Assembly (NCBI RefSeq): GCF_029894335.1
Contig: NZ_JARXZC010000029.1
Span: forward strand, 36,257 to 100,256
DNA from: Kitasatospora sp. MAP5-34
GTDB taxonomy: Bacteria; Actinomycetota; Actinomycetes; Streptomycetales; Streptomycetaceae
DNA length: 64,000 nucleotides
Direction of reading: 5' to 3'
The translations under genes were made by a program, and so were the position numbers. Below are positions 25,085 to 34,271 of this stretch, in pieces; the first letter of the stretch is position 1, and every line of letters starts with the position of its first letter. Under the pieces are notes generated by a model. The model made no database searches. It was not told the DNA's origin and saw only the letters and a program-made list of their open reading frames with translations.

Positions 25085-28000
25085 GTGACCGCGCCCGGCT
25101 ATCTGAGGTACCCCCACCTGCGTGGCGGCCTGCTCACCTGCACCGCCGAGGACGACGTCTGGGCGGCCCCGCTGCACGCCGACGGCACGGTCGGCCGCGC
25201 CTGGCGGGTCAGCTGCGACCGGACCAGGGCCAGCCACCCACGCCTGTCCCCCGACGGCGCCACCATCGCCTGGACCAGCTGGCAGGCCCTCACTCCCGAG
25301 GTCTGGACAGCACCCTCGGCGGGCGGCGAGGCCGTCCGGCTGACGTACTGGGGCAGCCAGGACACCCGGGTGCGCGGCTGGCTGCCGAACGGCGAGGTGC
25401 TCGCCGTCACCTCGTACCACGAGCCGTTCGCGCACTACACCTGGGCGTACGCGCTGCCGCCGGACGGCTCGCCCGGCCGCCGGATGCCCTGGGGGCCGGT
25501 CGACGACGCCCAGGTCGGCGCCGAGCACACGGTGCTGCTCACCGCCGCCGCCCCGCACGAACCCGCCGCCTGGAAGCGCTACCGGGGCGGTGCCACCGGC
25601 CGGCTCTGGCTGGACGCCGACGAGCTGCTGCCCGGCCACCCCGGCCACCTGTCCTCGCCGATGCCCGTCGGCGGCCGGATCGCCTTCCTCTCCGACCACC
25701 AGGGCGTCGGCAACCTTTACTCCTGCCGCCCGGACGGCACCGACCTGCGCCGGCACACCGACCACGCCTCCTACTACGCCCGCGAGGCCGCCACCGACGG
25801 GACGCGGATCGTCTACCAGCACGCGGGCGACCTCTGGCTGCTGGACAGCCTGGACGCGCCCGCCCCCCGCCGCCTGCACGTCCCGCTCGGCGGCGCGCGG
25901 GCCGGGCGCCGCCCGTACCAAGTCACGGCCGCCACCCAGGTCAAGGACCTGATCTGCGACTACACCGGCCGGGCGAGCGCGATCACGGTACGCGGCAGCC
26001 TGTACTGGCTCACCCACCGGGACGGCCCGGCCCGGGTGCTCGCCGACACCCCGGGGGTGCGGACCAGGCTGCCCGTACTGCTCGGCCACACCGGCAGCCT
26101 CGCCTGGGTCACCGACGCCGAGGGCGAGGACGCGATCGAGCTGGCCCCGCTGCCCGCCCGCGACGGCCCCGACACCCCGACCCGGCGGATCGCCGCCGGG
26201 CAGCTGGGCCGGGTGATCGAGATCGCGGCCACCCCGGACGGCCGCACCCTGGCCGTCACCACCTCGGACGGCCGGCTGCTGCTGGTCGACACCGCCGACG
26301 GAACGGTCCGCGAGGTCGCCGCCTCCCCGTACGGTCCGGCCACCAGCCCGGGGTTCTCGCCGGACTCGCGCTGGCTGACCTGGTCGCAGCCCGTGGCCGG
26401 GCGGTCGCTGCGCAGCATCAAGCTGGCCCGGGTGGACGCGCCCGAACTGCAGATCGACGTGACCGGCGGGCGGTTCGAGGACGAGCACCCGGTCTTCAGC
26501 CGGGACGGCCGGTTCCTGGCCTTCCTCTCCTGGCGCGGCTTCGACCCGGTGCACGACGTGCACACCGGCGACCTGTCCTTCCCGCTCGGCTGCCGCCCCT
26601 ACCTGGTGCCGCTCTCCGCCGACACGCCGTCCCCGTTCGCCTCACCGGCCGAGGGACGGCCGCCGGTCGGCCTGGACCCGCACGAGGCGGGCGGCGACGG
26701 CAGCGTCACCGTCGATCCGCAGGGCCTCTCCAGCCGCCTGGTGCCCTTCCCGGTGATCGCCTCCAAGTACTCGGCGACGGCCGCCGTGCGCGGCGGGCTG
26801 CTCTGGCTGCGCTGGCCGATCTCCGGCGCGCTGGGCCAGACCTTCGCCAACCCCGCCGACACCTCGGGCCACCCGTCGCTCGAGTACTTCGACCTGGCGC
26901 GCGGCACCCGCACCACCTTGGTGGACCGGCTGGACGGCTTCTCGGTCTCCGGCGACGGCAGCGCGGTGGCGGTCTTCTCGGCCGGGGTGCTCAAGCTGTA
27001 CCAGCTCTCCTCCCCCGGCTCCCCGCTCGCCATCGACCTGCGCCGGATCACCCACACCGTGCACCCGGCCGACGAGTGGCGCCAGTCGTACCGTGAGGCG
27101 GCCCGGATCGTCCGGGACCAGTTCTGGGACGCCGGGATGTGCGGCCTGGACTGGCCCGCACTGGTCGAGCAGTACGAGCCGCTGCTGATGCGCATCGCCG
27201 GGCCGGACGACTTCGCCGACCTGCTGCGCGAACTCCTCGGCGAGCTGGGCACCTCGCACGCGTACGTCACCCCGGCCCGGCGCGGCGAGGGCCCGGCGGC
27301 CGTGCAGCAGCCGTTCGGGCTGCTCGGCGCCAACGTCCACCGGGCCCCGGACGGACGGTGGTTGGTGGACCGCATCCTGCCCGGCGAGTCCTCCGACCCC
27401 CGGGCCCGCGCCCCGCTCGCCGGGTACGGGCTGCGCGACGGCGACGAGCTGGTCGCCATCTCCGGCCGCCCGCCCGACCCGGTGCGCGGCCCGTACCCGC
27501 TGCTCGCGGGCACCGGCGGCACCACCGTCGAACTCGCCCTCCGCCGTGGGCCGGACGGCCCGGTACGGCGGATCGCGGTGACCCCGCTGACCGACGAACG
27601 GCCGATCCGGTACCAGGACTGGGTGGTCAAACGGCGGCGCCTGGTACGGGAGTTCAGCGACGGGCAGTGCGGCTACCTGCACATCCCGGATCTCGGCGGC
27701 TCCGGCTGGGCCCAGTTCAACCGCGACCTGCGGCGCGAACTCGACCGCGCCGCACTGGTGTTGGACGTACGCGGGAACGCGGGCGGGAACGTCTCGGAAC
27801 TGGTGCTGGAGAAGCTCACCCGCCGTGTGCTGGCCTGGGACTTCAGCCGGGGGCGGCGTCCCGTCCGCTACCCGAGGGACGCCCCGCGCGGCCCGGTGGT
27901 CGCGCTCGCCGACCACGCCACCAGCTCGGACGGCGACGTGATCATCACCGCCATCAAGCTGCTCGGGCTCGGCCCGGTGGTCGGCACCCGCACCTGGGGC

Positions 28001-28294
28001 GGCGTGGTCGGCATGACCGGGCGGCACACGCTCGGGGACGGGACGCAGATCTCGGTGCCGAAGAACGCCTCCTGGTTCACCGGCGGGGTCGGCTGGTCGG
28101 TCGAGAACCACGGCGTCGAACCGGACGTCCACGTACTGCGCACCCCGCACGACTGGGCCCGGGGCGACCACACCGACCTGGCGGCCGCCGTCCGGCTGGC
28201 CCTGGAGCTGGCGGAGGACTCCCCGCCCGCCACTCCCCCGCCACCGGACACTCCGCGCCCGGACCTCCGGCGCCCACCGTTGCCGCCGCGCTGA
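25085..28294 (+). CDS. tricorn-protease homologue (S41 peptidase with beta-propeller)
   Basis: About 1069 aa. The N-terminal 650 residues are repeated TolB/propeller units (for example FSPDSRWLTWSQP, FSRDGRFLAFLSW). Then come the tricorn C1 region, a PDZ domain (GLRDGDELVAISGRP) and the S41 catalytic core. The core has GTSHAYV (the expected catalytic His), DVRGNAGGNVSELV, ATSSDGDVI (the nucleophile Ser) and SVENHGVEPDVHV. Tricorn is a large cytoplasmic peptidase that degrades peptides released by the proteasome, fitting an actinomycete with a proteasome. No signal peptide is seen. Start: GTG 25085 after a GGAG; GTG 25040 is an alternative that adds 15 residues. Confidence 0.92.
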   Translation: MTAPGYLRYPHLRGGLLTCTAEDDVWAAPLHADGTVGRAWRVSCDRTRASHPRLSPDGATIAWTSWQALTPEVWTAPSAGGEAVRLTYWGSQDTRVRGWLPNGEVLAVTSYHEPFAHYTWAYALPPDGSPGRRMPWGPVDDAQVGAEHTVLLTAAAPHEPAAWKRYRGGATGRLWLDADELLPGHPGHLSSPMPVGGRIAFLSDHQGVGNLYSCRPDGTDLRRHTDHASYYAREAATDGTRIVYQHAGDLWLLDSLDAPAPRRLHVPLGGARAGRRPYQVTAATQVKDLICDYTGRASAITVRGSLYWLTHRDGPARVLADTPGVRTRLPVLLGHTGSLAWVTDAEGEDAIELAPLPARDGPDTPTRRIAAGQLGRVIEIAATPDGRTLAVTTSDGRLLLVDTADGTVREVAASPYGPATSPGFSPDSRWLTWSQPVAGRSLRSIKLARVDAPELQIDVTGGRFEDEHPVFSRDGRFLAFLSWRGFDPVHDVHTGDLSFPLGCRPYLVPLSADTPSPFASPAEGRPPVGLDPHEAGGDGSVTVDPQGLSSRLVPFPVIASKYSATAAVRGGLLWLRWPISGALGQTFANPADTSGHPSLEYFDLARGTRTTLVDRLDGFSVSGDGSAVAVFSAGVLKLYQLSSPGSPLAIDLRRITHTVHPADEWRQSYREAARIVRDQFWDAGMCGLDWPALVEQYEPLLMRIAGPDDFADLLRELLGELGTSHAYVTPARRGEGPAAVQQPFGLLGANVHRAPDGRWLVDRILPGESSDPRARAPLAGYGLRDGDELVAISGRPPDPVRGPYPLLAGTGGTTVELALRRGPDGPVRRIAVTPLTDERPIRYQDWVVKRRRLVREFSDGQCGYLHIPDLGGSGWAQFNRDLRRELDRAALVLDVRGNAGGNVSELVLEKLTRRVLAWDFSRGRRPVRYPRDAPRGPVVALADHATSSDGDVIITAIKLLGLGPVVGTRTWGGVVGMTGRHTLGDGTQISVPKNASWFTGGVGWSVENHGVEPDVHVLRTPHDWARGDHTDLAAAVRLALELAEDSPPATPPPPDTPRPDLRRPPLPPR

Positions 28295-28393
28295 GGGGCC
28301 AACGGGGTGTCCGGGGCGCTCCCGGTGGCGGGTCCGGCGACGTAGTGTGACAGTGAGGGCAGCCCATCGGTCCGACCGACCCGAGGAGGAGAC

Positions 28394-28600
28394 ATGGGCA
28401 TCTTCGACAGGTTCCGGTCCAAGGCCCACGAGCACGAGGACCCCGCCGCACGCGCGGCGCTGGCACACGACGAGGCGGCCGACGCGTTCGCCGTCGATGT
28501 CGAGAAGAAGGCCGAGCAGACCCCGATGAAGCCGCAGCTGACGGACGAGGACCGCCTGGCCGCCGAGAACATGACCGCCGAGGGCGACCCCTGGGACTGA
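28394..28600 (+). CDS. small acidic hypothetical protein, 68 aa
   Basis: Starts at ATG 28394 after GAGGAGGAGAC, a strong ribosome binding site. The sequence begins MGIFDRFRSKAHEHEDPAARAAL and ends NMTAEGDPWD. It is highly charged, with no cysteine, no membrane segment, and predicted helix-disorder. I do not recognise a function. The N-terminal MGIFDRF amphipathic stretch occurs in several small streptomycete stress-type proteins but that is not an assignment. Confidence 0.65.
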   Translation: MGIFDRFRSKAHEHEDPAARAALAHDEAADAFAVDVEKKAEQTPMKPQLTDEDRLAAENMTAEGDPWD

Positions 28601-28613
28601 GCGCCGGCCGGCA

Positions 28614-28664
28614 GCAGGGGCGCCGGGTTCTGCTCGTTGATCGAGCGGAACCCGGCGCCCCTGC
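28614..28664. terminator. bidirectional terminator between convergent genes
   Basis: A perfect 17-bp inverted repeat (28614-28630 and 28648-28664; core GCGCCGGGTTC) enclosing an inner GCTCG/CGAGC stem. It lies between the 68-aa gene and the end of the phospholipase gene. Confidence 0.88.
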
Positions 28665-28673
28665 CGGTCGGTC

Positions 28674-30743
28674 TCAGCCGCTGATGCTCGCCGCGCCGCA
28701 CTCCAGGTGGCCGGAGAAGCGCTGGGACCAGGTGGAGTCGGAGTCGACCGTCACCGTGAAGTCGTACCAGCCGTTCTGGTAGGCGACCGCGTTGAAGTAG
28801 TCGCTGGTGTGGCCGCCCGCCGGGACGGTGTACTTCCACGGGCCGTCGGTGCGGTACTGGTTGGACGTGATGGTGAACGTCACGGACGTGGTACCGGTGT
28901 TGGCCATCGCGAAGTAGATCGCCAGCTGGCCGGTGCCGGGCTCCACCGCGTAGGAGGCGGTGGCGGAGACCAGCTTGCCGGGCTTGGTCGCGTCGCCCTT
29001 GAAGCGGCGCAGGAAGCGGTTGGGGCCGGTCACGCTCAGGTCGTACTGGCCGTTGCCGTAGTTGGTGCCGCAGTTGAAGAAGTCGCTGGTGTCGGTACCC
29101 GGGTCGACGGTGTACTGCCACGGGCCGCCGCTGCGGTAGGCGTTGGCGTAGGCCGCGAAGTGGGTGGTGTTGACGGCACCCGCACCCTCGTTGGCCATCT
29201 TCAGCCAGACCTTCATCACGCCGCTGGAGCCGAACTCCAGGTGGTCGAGGTTGGCGTTCGGCTGGTACGGCAGGGCGCGGGCCGGGCGGGTGCCCGGCTC
29301 CTGGGCCGGCAGCGCGTTGTTGGTGGGCGAGGGGTTGCCCAGCGGGCCGCAGGTGGACAGGCCGATGGTCTGCGAGGTGTCGGGCAGGCTCGGCATCCCG
29401 TACACCGGGCTGGTGAAGTCGAAGACGCTGGTCAGGTCGCCGCAGACCCTGCGGCGCCAGGCGCTGATGTTCGGGCAGGTGGCCGGGGAGCCGATGGCGG
29501 CCGTCCACTGCTCCAGGAAGCGCAGCACCGAGGTGTGGTCGAAGACCTCGGAGTTGACCCAACCGCCTCTGCTCCAGGGTGAGATGGCGATCAGCGGGAC
29601 GCGGAAGCCGAGGCCGATCGCGGTGTTGCTGTAGAACTCGCCCGCCGTACCGGCCGGGGGCGAGGGCGGCGGGACGTGGTCGAAGAAGCCGTCGTTCTCG
29701 TCGTAGTTGAGCAGCATGATGGTGGAGTTGAAGACACCTGCGTCCGCGTTCAGGGCGTCCATCACCATGTGCACGAAGTGCGCGCCGTCCTCGGGCGTCG
29801 CGTACGGGTGCTCGGAGGACTGCTGGTCGGCGACGACCCAGGAGACCTGCGGGAGGGTGCCGTTCAGCACGTCGGCGCGGATCGCGGCGGCGATGTCGTC
29901 CGGGGTCCGGCCGGTGACCTGCGGGACGGAGCCCATACCCTTGACGGCCAGCGAGCTGCCGGCGGGGGCGCCCGAGAACTGGGTGAAGTAGGCGAGGGCG
30001 TTGTCACCGAAGTTGTCGGCGGCGTTCTGGTAGACCTTCCAGCTGACACCGGCGTTCTCCAGCGCCTCGGCGTAGGTCTCCCAGCGCAGGCCCTTCTCGT
30101 CGCCGCCGTCGTAGGCGGGGCCGCCCGCCGTGCCGCCCGGGTCGATCATGCCGGACCAGTGGAAGGTGCGGTTCGGGCCGGTCGCGCTCAGGGTGGAGCA
30201 GTGGTACGAGTCGCAGATCGTCCAGTTGTCGGCGAGCGCGTAGTGGAAGGGTATGTCGTTCCGCTGCAGGTAGCCGAGGGTGCGGACGGTGCCCTTGGCG
30301 GACACCCAGGAGTCCATCTTGCCGCCGTTCCAGGCCTTGTGCTGGTCCGACCAGGCGTGCGAGAGGTCACCGTTGCACTGGGCCGTGGTCTCGGTACTGC
30401 CCGACGCGCCGCTGGGGTTGAAGGCCCACGGGTACTGGCGGCTGAACAGGCCGTTCGGCTGGTTGAAGACGCTGTAGCCGTTGGCTATCTGGATCGCGCT
30501 GCGGTCAGCGAAGCCCCGGACGCCCTTGAGGGTGCCGAAGTAGTGGTCGAAGCTGCGGTTCTCCTGCATCAGGATCACGATGTGCTGGGCGTCCGCGATG
30601 GTGCCGGTCGTGCTCAGCGTCGTGGCCGAGGCCGGGGCGGCCGAGGCCACAGCCGCGCCCCCGACGGTCGAACCGACCGCCGCCACGCCTGCCGCCGCCG
30701 TCGCCGACAGCGCCATGAACTTCCTACGACTGAAGTCAGCCAT
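28674..30743 (-). CDS. secreted phospholipase C (phosphocholine-specific type)
   Basis: 689 aa. The N-terminus is a Tat signal: SRRKFMALSATAAAG then an Ala-rich cleavage region ending near ASAAPA. The phosphoesterase domain begins with IVILMQENRSFDHYFGTLKGVRGF and contains DENDGFFDHVPPP and LIAISPWSRGG, the family's metal-site segments. Two C-terminal DUF756-type modules follow (about 500-590 and 595-689). It hydrolyses phospholipids, usually for phosphate scavenging. The start is ATG 30743 so that the twin arginine is near the N-terminus; the longer frame to 30782 has no family support. It is a single-gene unit with the terminator at 28614. Confidence 0.93.
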   Translation of the reverse strand: MADFSRRKFMALSATAAAGVAAVGSTVGGAAVASAAPASATTLSTTGTIADAQHIVILMQENRSFDHYFGTLKGVRGFADRSAIQIANGYSVFNQPNGLFSRQYPWAFNPSGASGSTETTAQCNGDLSHAWSDQHKAWNGGKMDSWVSAKGTVRTLGYLQRNDIPFHYALADNWTICDSYHCSTLSATGPNRTFHWSGMIDPGGTAGGPAYDGGDEKGLRWETYAEALENAGVSWKVYQNAADNFGDNALAYFTQFSGAPAGSSLAVKGMGSVPQVTGRTPDDIAAAIRADVLNGTLPQVSWVVADQQSSEHPYATPEDGAHFVHMVMDALNADAGVFNSTIMLLNYDENDGFFDHVPPPSPPAGTAGEFYSNTAIGLGFRVPLIAISPWSRGGWVNSEVFDHTSVLRFLEQWTAAIGSPATCPNISAWRRRVCGDLTSVFDFTSPVYGMPSLPDTSQTIGLSTCGPLGNPSPTNNALPAQEPGTRPARALPYQPNANLDHLEFGSSGVMKVWLKMANEGAGAVNTTHFAAYANAYRSGGPWQYTVDPGTDTSDFFNCGTNYGNGQYDLSVTGPNRFLRRFKGDATKPGKLVSATASYAVEPGTGQLAIYFAMANTGTTSVTFTITSNQYRTDGPWKYTVPAGGHTSDYFNAVAYQNGWYDFTVTVDSDSTWSQRFSGHLECGAASISG

Positions 30744-30921
30744 CTGGGCCGCCCGTCCCTTCGCTAGCGATGTTGTGCACACACGTTGTGTTCACGACAC
30801 CGGTCGCGGAGCATCTTGGCGCAGCCCGGGGCGGTAGGCCATGGTTCCGGCAAGGCTTGTCGGACTGTTCGTCAGCGCTTCGCCGAACGACAGCGAGATG
30901 AACGCCGGGGTGGGCCGATAC

Positions 30922-31572
30922 TCAGGAGTCCTTCACACTGATTCCCAGAGCGTGTGCGAACTGCGGTGCCAGCTCGAAGAGTTGGCTGGTGTCGATGATC
31001 GCGCCGCGCAGCCCCTGGTGGCCGTCGGGCAGCCCGAGCCGGACGGCACCGCGCAGGTCCACCTTCTTCAGCTCGGCACCGTTCAACCGGACCTCCTCCA
31101 AGGTGGAACCCGGCACCGAGACGTCGGTCAGCCTGGCCCCGCCGAAGTCGACGTCGCGCAGCAGGCAGTCCTCGAAGACCACGTCCCGCAGCACCGCACC
31201 CCGCAGGTTCACCGACTCCAACTTGCACTGCCGGAACACCACCCGGCGCAGCGCCGACCCGTACGCCGAGATGCCCGCCAGCACGGTGGAGACGAACGCC
31301 GCGTCCTGCCACTCGCTCTCGGACAGCTCGGTGGCGACCCAGCGGCTGCCCTGCACCCAGACCTCGTTGAACCGCGCCTGCCGCAGCTTGGCACCGCTCA
31401 GCTCGACCCCGGTGAACGCGCACTCCAGGAAGCTCGCGCCGTTCGCCGGACCCTCGTACGGGCCCTCGAAGCGCGCGGTGTCGTAGCGGTCGTCCCGGCG
31501 CAGCGGGCCGGTGTGCGGCCGGAGCAGGTGTGCGTACGGCAGATCGGCGAGCTGTTCGGGTGCGGACGGCAT
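30922..31572 (-). CDS. pentapeptide-repeat protein
   Basis: 216 aa with about 14 loosely spaced A(D/N)LxX-type units between residues 45 and 185 (GASFLECAFTGVELSGAKLRQARF in outline, later VNLRGAVLRDVVFEDCLL). These fold as a right-handed quadrilateral beta-helix. Some family members mimic DNA and protect gyrase, but most streptomycete copies have no known role and this one has no distinguishing motif. It lies upstream-adjacent to a small membrane protein gene, 36 nt apart. Confidence 0.88.
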   Translation of the reverse strand: MPSAPEQLADLPYAHLLRPHTGPLRRDDRYDTARFEGPYEGPANGASFLECAFTGVELSGAKLRQARFNEVWVQGSRWVATELSESEWQDAAFVSTVLAGISAYGSALRRVVFRQCKLESVNLRGAVLRDVVFEDCLLRDVDFGGARLTDVSVPGSTLEEVRLNGAELKKVDLRGAVRLGLPDGHQGLRGAIIDTSQLFELAPQFAHALGISVKDS

Positions 31573-31608
31573 GCGCTGCTCCTCAGGCGGTCGGAAGGTC
31601 CCCCATCC

Positions 31609-31851
31609 TCACACGGAGTTCTGACGGGCGTGCAGGACGATGCCGGCGGCGATGGCGGCGGCTGCGACCAGGCCCGCGAGCAGGACGCCGCTCTGCCCGG
31701 CGGCCGTGCAGGCCAGGGTCGCGACGGCGGCGACCGGCAGCACCCACTGGGACGCGCCGCTCTTCACGTAGCGGGCGTGCAGCAGCCAGACGGTGAACAG
31801 TCGGGTCTCCGTGATCCTGGCACCGGGCAGGCCCCTGCGCACGTACGTCAC
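31609..31851 (-). CDS. small membrane protein, 80 aa
   Basis: Unrecognised. After a basic N-terminus (MTYVRRGLPGARITETR), two hydrophobic stretches are visible: about 39-55 (VLPVAAVATLACTAAG) and about 57-73 (VLLAGLVAAAAIAAGIVL). It is probably an inner-membrane hairpin. It reads in the same direction as the pentapeptide-repeat gene and could be co-transcribed. Confidence 0.55.
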   Translation of the reverse strand: MTYVRRGLPGARITETRLFTVWLLHARYVKSGASQWVLPVAAVATLACTAAGQSGVLLAGLVAAAAIAAGIVLHARQNSV

Positions 31852-32201
31852 GCCGGGCGGGCCGACGGGTTGCGTCCGTTCTGAGCCCTCGTCAGCGAGA
31901 GTTGACGGCGTAGTGCGCGAACCGGGTGACAGCTCGCCCTCCCCCGGGCGTGCCCGAGGCCAGGTCTGGGGTGCGTACCGTCCGGCCCGCTAGATTCCTC
32001 CCCAGTTGGAACGGCGACGCGGGCGGTCTGCGGGCAACGCGGAAGGTCAAGGCCGATGGCCGGACATGGGGGGCGGGTTCGCCGCGCCGCCCATGTCCGC
32101 ACCACCGGCCTCGTGATCACCGCGCTGCTCACCAGCGCCGCCTGCAGTTCGTCCCGGTCCGTCCTACGGTTCGCCCTGCGCTCGGCAGCCCTGAACAGGC
32201 G
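31852..32201. other. 350-bp gap with possible lipoprotein-gene fragment
   Basis: No complete gene. On the plus strand, TAGATT at about 31991 could be a -10 box. An ATG at 32056 then opens MAGHGGRVRRAAHVRTT, followed by a hydrophobic GLVITALLTSAAC and SSS, which looks like a lipoprotein signal. The frame soon runs antisense into the end of the substrate-binding-protein gene, so it would be only a fragment. Confidence 0.35.
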
Positions 32202-33902
32202 TTACTTCTGCCAGCCCACCTTGACGATGTCGGTGTCCGCGAGGCTGCTCGCACCGAAGTTGGCGAGCCCCTTGCGCACCGCGACGATGCTCGGGCGCTG
32301 GTAGAGCTCGATCGTGTGGCCGAGCGCCCAGATCTGCGCGTCCGCCTGGTTGTAGAGCTTGGCGGCGGCCGTGGGGTCGAGCGTCCCGGCGGCCTGCTTC
32401 AGCAGCGAGTCGATCTCCGGGGTGCTCAGCTTGGAGAAGTTGCCGAACACGTTGTCGCCCTGCGGCATCTGGAAGTTGGCGACACCCACCGAGAGCGGGA
32501 AGGAGCCGGTGTTCCGCCAGCTGGCCAGGTCGAACTTGCCGACGTTGATGTACTTGGTGAAGTAGTCCTTGCTGGAGACCTTGTCGACGTCGAGCTTGAT
32601 GCCGATCTGCTGCAGCATGTTCTGCAGGGCCGTGGCCATGTCCAGCTGGGACTGGGCGGAGCCGTCGCTGATCACGAAGTGCAGCTCGAGCGGCGCGCCG
32701 TTCTTGGTACGGGTCTGGCCGGCCCCGGGGCTCTGCCAACCCTCCTTGTCCAGCATCTGGTTGGCGACGCCCGGCTCGAACTTGACCCAGTCGCCCGCGT
32801 TGTCCTGGTAGCCGGTCTGGTTGGTCATGAAGAGGTGGTTGTCGAGCGGCTTGAACGTCACCGGAACGCCCTGGTTCGCGATCTTGATCAACGCGTCGCG
32901 GTCGACCGCGTGACCGATCGCCTGGCGGACGGCCTGGTCGGCCAGCACACCGTTGCCGCCGAAGGAGATGTGCACCTCGTCCCAGGGGGTGCCCGTCCGG
33001 ATCACGCCGTCCTTGGCGTCCTTGAGCTGCCCGTACGAGGTCGCCGAACCGGCCGAGGCGTAGTCGATCTCGTTGTTCAGGAACGCCTGGGTCATCGCCG
33101 AGGCGTCCAGCACCCGGTAGGTGATCTTGTCCAGCTTGGGCTTCGGGCCCCACCAGTTCGGGTCCGGGACGAGGGTGACGGTCTGGGCCGTCTTGTCCAT
33201 CGTGCCGATCTTGAACGGCCCGCCGGTGATCGGGACCTTCTCGATCCAGCCCTTGTTGAACTCGTCCGGGGTGGACATGCCGGCGGCCGGGAGCAGCGGG
33301 TTGAAGAGGTTCTGCCAGTCGGCGTACGGCTTGTCGAAGGTGACCTGCACCTCCTGCGGGTTCGCGCCCTGCTTCACCGAGGAGATCTGCTCGTACCCGG
33401 TGGAGGAGTTGAGGTTGTAGGCCGGGTTCTTGCCGTTGGACGCCTGCCAGACCGCCTGGAAGTCCAGGTAGCTGAGCTGCTTGCCGTCGGACCACTTGGC
33501 CTTGGGGTTGATCTTGTACGTGATCACCTCGGGCGAGGTCGAGGTGACCTCGGCGGAGGTCAGGTACTCGGGTGCCGGGTGGAAGACGCCCGTCGCGTCG
33601 GTGTGGAAGATCTTCGCCTCGACGTAGGTCATGATCTCGACCGCGTCGCCGTAGTTGCCGTCCACCTGGTACGGGTTCCACTGGGTGACCCACTGCTGGA
33701 GCGGTGCCCGGAACTCGCCGCCGTCCTTGATGTTGTCCAGCGGCTGCGGGTTGTTGTCCTGGGCGTTCTGGGTCGGCACCACGCTCTTCGCCACATCACC
33801 CGAGCCCGACCCGCCGGAGCTGCAGCCCGTCACGGTCAGCACCAGGGCGATGGCGAGAGCAGCGGCCCGACCGAGACCACGGGCTGTGGTGGATGCGTCC
33901 AT
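32202..33902 (-). CDS. oligopeptide ABC transporter substrate-binding lipoprotein (family 5)
   Basis: 566 aa. ATG 33902 begins a lipoprotein signal (MDASTTARGLGRAAAL, then VLTVTGCSSGG) with the lipidated Cys at about position 27. The mature part has SBP_bac_5 features: VEAKIFHTDATGVFHPAPEYL, ITYKINPKAKWSDGKQLSYLDF and VRQAIGHAVDRDALI. It captures peptides outside the membrane for the permeases encoded divergently at 34272-36197. An upstream start at 33965 would spoil the lipoprotein signal. Confidence 0.92.
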   Translation of the reverse strand: MDASTTARGLGRAAALAIALVLTVTGCSSGGSGSGDVAKSVVPTQNAQDNNPQPLDNIKDGGEFRAPLQQWVTQWNPYQVDGNYGDAVEIMTYVEAKIFHTDATGVFHPAPEYLTSAEVTSTSPEVITYKINPKAKWSDGKQLSYLDFQAVWQASNGKNPAYNLNSSTGYEQISSVKQGANPQEVQVTFDKPYADWQNLFNPLLPAAGMSTPDEFNKGWIEKVPITGGPFKIGTMDKTAQTVTLVPDPNWWGPKPKLDKITYRVLDASAMTQAFLNNEIDYASAGSATSYGQLKDAKDGVIRTGTPWDEVHISFGGNGVLADQAVRQAIGHAVDRDALIKIANQGVPVTFKPLDNHLFMTNQTGYQDNAGDWVKFEPGVANQMLDKEGWQSPGAGQTRTKNGAPLELHFVISDGSAQSQLDMATALQNMLQQIGIKLDVDKVSSKDYFTKYINVGKFDLASWRNTGSFPLSVGVANFQMPQGDNVFGNFSKLSTPEIDSLLKQAAGTLDPTAAAKLYNQADAQIWALGHTIELYQRPSIVAVRKGLANFGASSLADTDIVKVGWQK

Positions 33903-34271
33903 GAGGGGTTCCCCCAAGAGATTTCGAAGAGTGAGTTGCCGCCAGGTGTGGCAGCACTTGAGCATGGGCAGCCAATTCGGTGTCCAGCGAGCAGAACGTA
34001 ACAGCGCATCAGCAGCTCCACCAGGGGTCTGTGTTCACTTCTGATCGAAACGAAACAGTCGGCAATATTGCGGTAATACTCCGTCAGTAAGTCACTGCAA
34101 CACTCTGACCAGGCACTTCTCACAGAACGCCAGGTGGCTCGTGCGAGACCCCTGGACGACCGACCGGTCGGTACCGTAGAACTGCTGCGCGAAGGTGCGT
34201 CAACCACCCATTGAGCGAAGGCAAATGATCATGTCGACCAGGTCCACGAACCGCCTCCCCGGCGGTGGGCG
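33903..34271. promoter_or_regulatory. divergent control region of the peptide ABC importer
   Basis: 369 bp, richer in A and T than its surroundings, between the binding-protein gene and the permease genes. It holds a perfect 14-bp palindrome ACCGACCGGTCGGT (34159-34172), about 100 nt before the permease start, and a 10-bp palindrome GCAATATTGC (34062-34071). Both are candidate operators. TAGAAC just after the first palindrome may be a -10 box. Confidence 0.45.

Noticed and set aside
24926..26563. 545-codon minus-strand frame entering tRNA-Lys 2
   Set aside because: It is antisense to the tricorn-type protease gene and part of the tRNA; the plus-strand gene has the catalytic motifs.
31848..32132. 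94-codon frame on the minus strand in the 31.9-kb gap
   Set aside because: Arg/Pro-rich, no ribosome binding site, no family resemblance and it overlaps a promoter-like stretch.
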